DNA from: Pseudanabaena sp. UWO311
Lineage (GTDB): Bacteria; Cyanobacteriota; Cyanobacteriia; Pseudanabaenales; Pseudanabaenaceae
Direction of reading: 5' to 3'
Length of the DNA stretch: 36,336 bases
Assembly: GCF_006937785.1 (NCBI RefSeq)
Contig: NZ_SJEE01000044.1
Coordinates: 1 to 36,336 of the forward strand
Shown: positions 32,436 through 36,336 of the stretch, in pieces
Numbering within the stretch: position 1 is the stretch's first letter
Layout: each line of letters begins with the position of its first letter
Translations under genes and position numbers: made by a program
The notes under the pieces: generated by a model
Databases searched by the model: none
What the model was told of the DNA's origin: nothing
Seen by the model: the letters and a program-made list of their open reading frames with translations, nothing else

Positions 32436-33035
32436 ATGCAAAAACTTATCCTAAGCTTCCTTTTTACAGCGTTTTCGATCGCGATCGCCTCCACAACATC
32501 AGTTACATCAATAAAGGCTCAAACTACGAGTGAGTACTTAGATGAGACAACTCCCCAAGTAATCGAAAAGATTGCTGGCAATATTGTCACCTTCAAAAAT
32601 GCTACGGGAGAATCGCACAATTACTTTGTTCCTAATTGGATGTTTGAGAAATACAATCTCAAGGTAGGGACTTCAGCTAGTCTCTACAATCGCAACGTGA
32701 CTCAGGGAGTCTATCGCGATCTGCATATCAACAATCGCTATATAGATTCAGTAAGTCAAGTGCTATCTGAAAGCATGGGTGCTTTTGCACTTCACGATAT
32801 TCGTAGGCATTGTATAGTTTCTGAAGGTCTTGCTACTGAGGATTTATATTCAGGTAAGAGGGTTTGGTTTAAGACTGAAGGCTGCCCCTCAACTATTCCT
32901 ATCGTAGGATCGATGTCATTTTATCAATCCAAACCGATTGCATCTGTAGAAAATAAAGATCGCGATGCAGTTTTACCTTTTACAACACCAGAAGCTATGA
33001 ATCAAAACCCTTCAGAGTCCAATCAAAATAGATAG
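32436..33035 (+). CDS. Secreted protein of unknown function
   Basis: 199 residues. The N-terminus MQKLILSFLFTAFSIAIAST and the following SIKAQ form a signal peptide. The mature part has a beta-rich start (VIEKIAGNIVTFKNATGESH, NYFVPNWMFEKYNLKVGTSA) that looks like a small barrel, then two cysteines (RRHCIVSEG and TEGCPSTIP) that could form a disulfide in the periplasm. The last 30 residues are polar. I do not recognise a family. GGAG lies about 12 bases before the ATG. The upstream region contains a possible structured RNA with a terminator, so expression may be attenuated. Confidence 0.7.
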   Translation: MQKLILSFLFTAFSIAIASTTSVTSIKAQTTSEYLDETTPQVIEKIAGNIVTFKNATGESHNYFVPNWMFEKYNLKVGTSASLYNRNVTQGVYRDLHINNRYIDSVSQVLSESMGAFALHDIRRHCIVSEGLATEDLYSGKRVWFKTEGCPSTIPIVGSMSFYQSKPIASVENKDRDAVLPFTTPEAMNQNPSESNQNR

Positions 33036-33049
33036 AAATTCTACTGTGT

Positions 33050-33096
33050 TTATGCCAAAGCACAAAATGGCTACGCCATTTTGTGCTTTGGCATAA
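33050..33096. terminator. Hairpin after the secreted-protein gene
   Basis: Perfect 22-bp inverted repeat (33050-33071, 33075-33096), loop TAC closed by GC/GC. It lies 15 bases past the stop codon and in front of the convergent cryptochrome gene. No long T-run follows. Confidence 0.75.
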
Positions 33097-33227
33097 CTTC
33101 ACTTTCGAGAATTGAAAATACAACTCAGCAAGGGGCGTAAATCCTCAAAGTGGCAACGTTATTTTGAGGATTTGGATCAATCGCTTAATAAAAATATGGA
33201 AGAGTTGAGATATCTATTCCACATCTA

Positions 33228-34709
33228 TCAAAGATAGACGGAATTATTATAAATTTCTTCATTTGCTTTTGCGGAAGTAAACAAATCGACAACAGGATGG
33301 GGATAGTCAACCCCAAGACGAACATTAAAACGCTTCTGCTCAACTGCTAAAAGCTGCCAAGGTTGATGAATTTTAGTGACAGGAATCTCCATAAGCTCTG
33401 GTAGCCAATGCTTGACGTATTCCCCTTGCGGATCATAGTCCTTAGCTTGCTTATTGATATTAAAGAATCTAAAACCTCTCGCATCATTACCAATTCCTGC
33501 GGTGTAGTTCCAGTTACCCCAATTACTACAAGGATCGTAATCGATGAGTAGTGATTCAAACCATTCAGCACCCATTCGCCAATCGATACCCAGATTTTTG
33601 GTAAGAAAACTTGCGACATTTTGACGACCACGATTGGACATGAAGCCTGTAGATGCGAGTTCGCGCATATTTGCGTCAACTAAGGGAAAGCCTGTATTTC
33701 CTGTTTGCCATAGCTCGAATCGTTTCCAATCTTGTTCCCAAGGTATATCTGTACCTCTTAAACCTGAACGATAAAATAGCTTATTACCGTGTTTTGCAGC
33801 CACAAAACGGTAATAATCGCGCCATAGGAGTTCAAAAATTAGCCAGTAAGTTGAGTCATTAGCTAGTCGATCGCATTCATATTTTTTGACTTGAGTGTAT
33901 ATATAGCTCGGACTAATACAACCTAATGCTAACCAAGGGGAAAGCTTAGAAGAATCATTAGCATGGAGCATTCCATTCCGAGTTTGCTTATAAACTTGCA
34001 AGCGATCGCTATCCCAAAAGTAATGCGCTAGTCTTTCCAGAGCTTTAGTCTCACCGCCTTCAAATTGCAATACAGCGCGATCGCATGGTGCAGGTTCTTT
34101 AAGTCCGAGCCTTGCTAAAGTCGGAATTTCACCAATCTCAGTACCTTCGGGCAGGGAAGGAAGGCGATCGGGTGTAGGGAAAACTTCGCGAATTGTAAGA
34201 TTGGCTTCAACTTGCTTACGAAAGTGAGTGAAAAGTTCAGGAAGCTCTGCAATATCCCCAAATGGCAAGTCATTGAGATGAATTAATGTGCTTCCCCAAA
34301 AGCTCTTAAAACTAACGTTCAGTTGTTTAAGTATAGAACCTAGTTTCTTTTCTACGGTTTTCTCCTCAGTGGTGACTTCTGCATGATAGTAGACCGCGCC
34401 AATTTCTAGTTGCTGAACTAATTCAGGCAAAACTTGATCAGGATGACCGACGCGAACAATCAAATCAGAACTAAGCGATCGCAAACTTTCCCGTAAATTT
34501 ACGACAGTCTCAATCAGAAATTTGGCGCGAAATGCTCCTGTTTTCTCGAAACCAAAGTGTGTCTTATCAAAATGGGCGGGATCAAAACAATACACAGGAA
34601 ATATCTTCACGCCCGTCTGTTGAGCATCTTGCGAAGCCCGATATAAGGTTTCGCAATCATGCGATCGCAAGTCATTGCGGAACCAAACTAAAATACTTTG
34701 CTTGTTCAT
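33228..34709 (-). CDS. DASH-family cryptochrome
   Basis: 493 residues, the typical length. The N-terminal photolyase fold begins ILVWFRNDLRSHDCETLYRA and contains FPVYCFDPAHF and VYYHAEVTTEEKTVEKKL, which bind the antenna cofactor. The FAD-binding half contains NGMLHANDSSKLSPWLALGC, FELLWRDYYRFVAAKHG, GFPLVDANMRELASTGFMSN, GRQNVASFLTKNLGIDWRMG and DPCSNWGNWNYTAGIGNDAR. These are hallmarks of the cry-DASH group. Members repair cyclobutane pyrimidine dimers mainly in single-stranded DNA and may also sense blue light. All main motifs are present. The gene stands alone, with a hairpin separating it from the permease gene upstream on the same strand. Confidence 0.95.
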   Translation of the reverse strand: MNKQSILVWFRNDLRSHDCETLYRASQDAQQTGVKIFPVYCFDPAHFDKTHFGFEKTGAFRAKFLIETVVNLRESLRSLSSDLIVRVGHPDQVLPELVQQLEIGAVYYHAEVTTEEKTVEKKLGSILKQLNVSFKSFWGSTLIHLNDLPFGDIAELPELFTHFRKQVEANLTIREVFPTPDRLPSLPEGTEIGEIPTLARLGLKEPAPCDRAVLQFEGGETKALERLAHYFWDSDRLQVYKQTRNGMLHANDSSKLSPWLALGCISPSYIYTQVKKYECDRLANDSTYWLIFELLWRDYYRFVAAKHGNKLFYRSGLRGTDIPWEQDWKRFELWQTGNTGFPLVDANMRELASTGFMSNRGRQNVASFLTKNLGIDWRMGAEWFESLLIDYDPCSNWGNWNYTAGIGNDARGFRFFNINKQAKDYDPQGEYVKHWLPELMEIPVTKIHQPWQLLAVEQKRFNVRLGVDYPHPVVDLFTSAKANEEIYNNSVYL

Positions 34710-34738
34710 ATCAGAATCTTATTTAATTTGCGTGCAAT

Positions 34739-34781
34739 TAAAAGAGTAACGGTGGCGCTTTGCGCCGCCGTTACTCTTTTA
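34739..34781. terminator. Hairpin terminator after the permease gene
   Basis: 20-bp stem (34739-34758, 34762-34781) with one G-U pair; loop TTT closed by GC/GC. The minus-strand copy ends in TTTT, so it can terminate the permease transcript before the cryptochrome gene. Confidence 0.8.
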
Positions 34782-34787
34782 TATAGA

Positions 34788-35741
34788 TTAGCGTTCAACA
34801 ATTTGGAACTGGCGATTGAGTAAATTCATACTTGCGGAAATGGTCAAACTCATAGCCAGATATACTCCCATGATAATCAGAATCACATTTACAGGTCTTC
34901 CCGTTTGATTAATTGTCGTGGATGCAATGCGATAAATATCGGTATAACCGATCGCGATCGCTAGACTAGAATTTTTTGCAATATTCACATATTGACTAGT
35001 AAGAGATGGAATAATTACTCGCAATGCCTGAGGTAAAACAATTTTCCGCATTGTTTGGAAGTTACTCAGTCCCAAAGCTTTAGCAGCTTCCGTTTGACCT
35101 CTAGGAACTGAGAGAATCCCACCACGCACAATTTCCGCAATGAAGGCACTGGAAAACATAGTTAAGCCCAAGACTAGAGCGCAAAACTCCGAACTCAAAG
35201 TCATTTTCAAGGCAGCGATCGTGATGCCATCTTTAGCAAGAGTTGCAAATCCCAACGAGATGCGATCGCTAGCAGTTGGAAGCGTCAAAAAGATTGCTGA
35301 GTACCAAAAAAACAGTTGCAATAGTAGCGGCGTATTACGCAGAATTTCCACATAAACCCGTGCAAGTTGTTTGACTAACCAATTATTTGACAACCTCGAG
35401 ACTCCAACCGTTACTCCGACAACTGTGGCGGAAATAATGCTGACAGCGATCGCTTTCAGAGAATTCAGCAATCCGACCTGCAAAGCAACTGTATAACTAT
35501 CCGAAGCCTTGTAGGGAAAGGGCGAATCAGCAATGTCAAAGGAAGCAGGATCGCCGAGAAAGTCAAAACTAATCGCTAACCCTGAATTTCGCATATTTCT
35601 AGCGAGTGTATTCCATGCCAAAATGCTGCAAGTAATTACGATCGCTAAAAAAATTAACTGGGCGATCGTCCGCCAATTCCAAAAATTTGTCTTTAAATTC
35701 TTTAGCCAACTTGTTGCGAACTTCGTATTACTTGCAGACAT
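34788..35741 (-). CDS. Amino-acid ABC transporter permease (NatG/AapQ-like, HisM family)
   Basis: 317 residues. After a first membrane helix (IFLAIVITCSILAWN) a short extracytoplasmic stretch reads ISFDFLGDPASFDIADSPFP, the same arrangement as AapQ/BztB permeases of polar amino-acid uptake systems. The permease core follows: VALQVGLLNSLKAIAVSII, VEILRNTPLLLQLFFWY, AFIAEIVRGGILSVPRGQTE, and the ATPase-contact EAA loop AAKALGLSNFQTMRKIVLPQ. The end SSLAIAIGYTDIYRIASTTI is conserved. It should pair with a second permease, an ATPase and a binding protein to import amino acids. None is adjacent in this window, and a terminator follows immediately. Confidence 0.9.
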   Translation of the reverse strand: MSASNTKFATSWLKNLKTNFWNWRTIAQLIFLAIVITCSILAWNTLARNMRNSGLAISFDFLGDPASFDIADSPFPYKASDSYTVALQVGLLNSLKAIAVSIISATVVGVTVGVSRLSNNWLVKQLARVYVEILRNTPLLLQLFFWYSAIFLTLPTASDRISLGFATLAKDGITIAALKMTLSSEFCALVLGLTMFSSAFIAEIVRGGILSVPRGQTEAAKALGLSNFQTMRKIVLPQALRVIIPSLTSQYVNIAKNSSLAIAIGYTDIYRIASTTINQTGRPVNVILIIMGVYLAMSLTISASMNLLNRQFQIVER

Positions 35742-35872
35742 TGCCCAAATCGCTCCTAAAACGCACTTTTAATCTAGGGATTTAGATCAGCTTACATTCT
35801 ATTTTATTTTATTGCGATCGCGATCCAGTCATTCCCAAGATATTATAGCCACTTTTATTTGGGATTTTATGT

Positions 35873-35927
35873 CTTAGGCAAGCTAGGCTATCATGAATCT
35901 CGTTCATGATAGCCTAGCTTGCTTAAG
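35873..35927. terminator. Long hairpin near the right end
   Basis: 25-bp stem (35873-35897, 35903-35927) with one G-U pair and 5-base loop TCTCG. It contains the stop codon of the minus-strand gene remnant. Confidence 0.75.
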
Positions 35928-36253
35928 ATTCGTTGCGATCGCAGTTCAGCTTGTTCCTTTCCAAATCCAAAGTTGTTAGGCATTTTCCCCATCTTTTTGA
36001 TTCGCCATTGCTCGATCTTATAATCGATTTCCGATCGCATTGATATCAGTTGCGCATTATCTAAATTCGGAGCAATATCAATCTGAAGCGTTCCAGACAG
36101 TAACTTAGCAATTGACGTACAGTAGTAACTAGGGTATTCCTTAATTTCGCCGATGCCTCTGCCAGAACGAATAAAAGTTAAGAAGTTTTCAATTCGCTCC
36201 AGCCCATACTAGACTTGTCGGGAAACAAAAGCAAGGTATAGAGGCAACTTCAC
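35891..36253 (-). pseudogene. Broken or partial gene of unknown function
   Basis: A clean 105-codon reading frame (36208 down to 35891) reads YGLERIENFLTFIRSGRGIG, EIKEYPSYYCTSIAKLLSG, QIDIAPNLDNAQLIS and QWRIKKMGKMPNNFGFGKEQ. It has no start codon at its 5' end. It is preceded in the same frame by TAG (36209-36211), then by a further open run with a GTG (about 36253) reading VKLPLYLAFVSRQV. A CAG to TAG change would join the two parts into a single protein of about 120 residues. Upstream of that the frame meets a TGA. It may be a decayed gene, a read-through gene, or a gene starting past the edge. I do not recognise the family. Confidence 0.45.
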
Positions 36254-36336
36254 ATTTATTTCTGCACTTCAATCCCTAATTAAACAAACACACGTTCATC
36301 GAAATAAATTGAAGCATAACAGAGATTCAATTGCGG

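Noticed and set aside
35742-35870. Possible gene between permease and right-end hairpin
   Set aside because: AT-rich with a HIP1 site and no usable frame; probably the permease promoter region, but no clear boxes could be assigned.

Overview
The window looks like chromosomal DNA of a cyanobacterium. The HIP1 octamer GCGATCGC recurs throughout, including inside genes. The gene families (pentapeptide-repeat, Nif11, VanW-like, DASH cryptochrome, NatG/AapQ-like permease) fit a freshwater filamentous type. Species-level placement (for example Pseudanabaena-like) is only a guess.

Left flank (1-5969): the edge cuts the start of a DUF4157-type protein, a family used as effector carriers by extracellular contractile injection systems. 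It carries a perfect 60-bp tandem repeat. Then come a secreted pentapeptide-repeat protein, a secreted TPR protein, an orphan Nif11 peptide, and a membrane protein joining a zinc ribbon, a degenerate kinase fold and a PstS-like binding domain.

Core (6265-25258): about 19 kb of co-directional genes encode a phage-tail-like contractile injection system (CIS). In order: a 58-residue protein, tail tube, a 2108-residue disordered IQR-repeat protein, tube-baseplate adaptor, VgrG-like spike, PAAR-like tip (DUF4280), gp25, baseplate J, tail protein I, a DUF4159-like accessory protein, a membrane Cache-HAMP sensor and a membrane WD40 protein. Sheath, AAA+ ATPase, tail terminator and tape measure are not in the window. 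The two membrane proteins suggest a membrane-associated or signal-responsive machine (inference). The 58-residue protein and the giant repeat protein end in the same C-terminal motif. The giant protein shares short IQR peptides with the DUF4157 protein.

Right flank (25259-36336): SWIM zinc-finger and SNF2 helicase pair, VanW/glycosyltransferase fusion, thioredoxin, a structured intergenic region that may encode an RNA, a secreted protein of unknown function, DASH cryptochrome, amino-acid ABC permease, and a gene remnant with an in-frame amber codon.

Most gene ends carry long, near-perfect hairpins with unrelated arms. Seven of ten have the same centre, GC-NNN-GC. No tRNA, rRNA, CRISPR array or insertion sequence was recognised.
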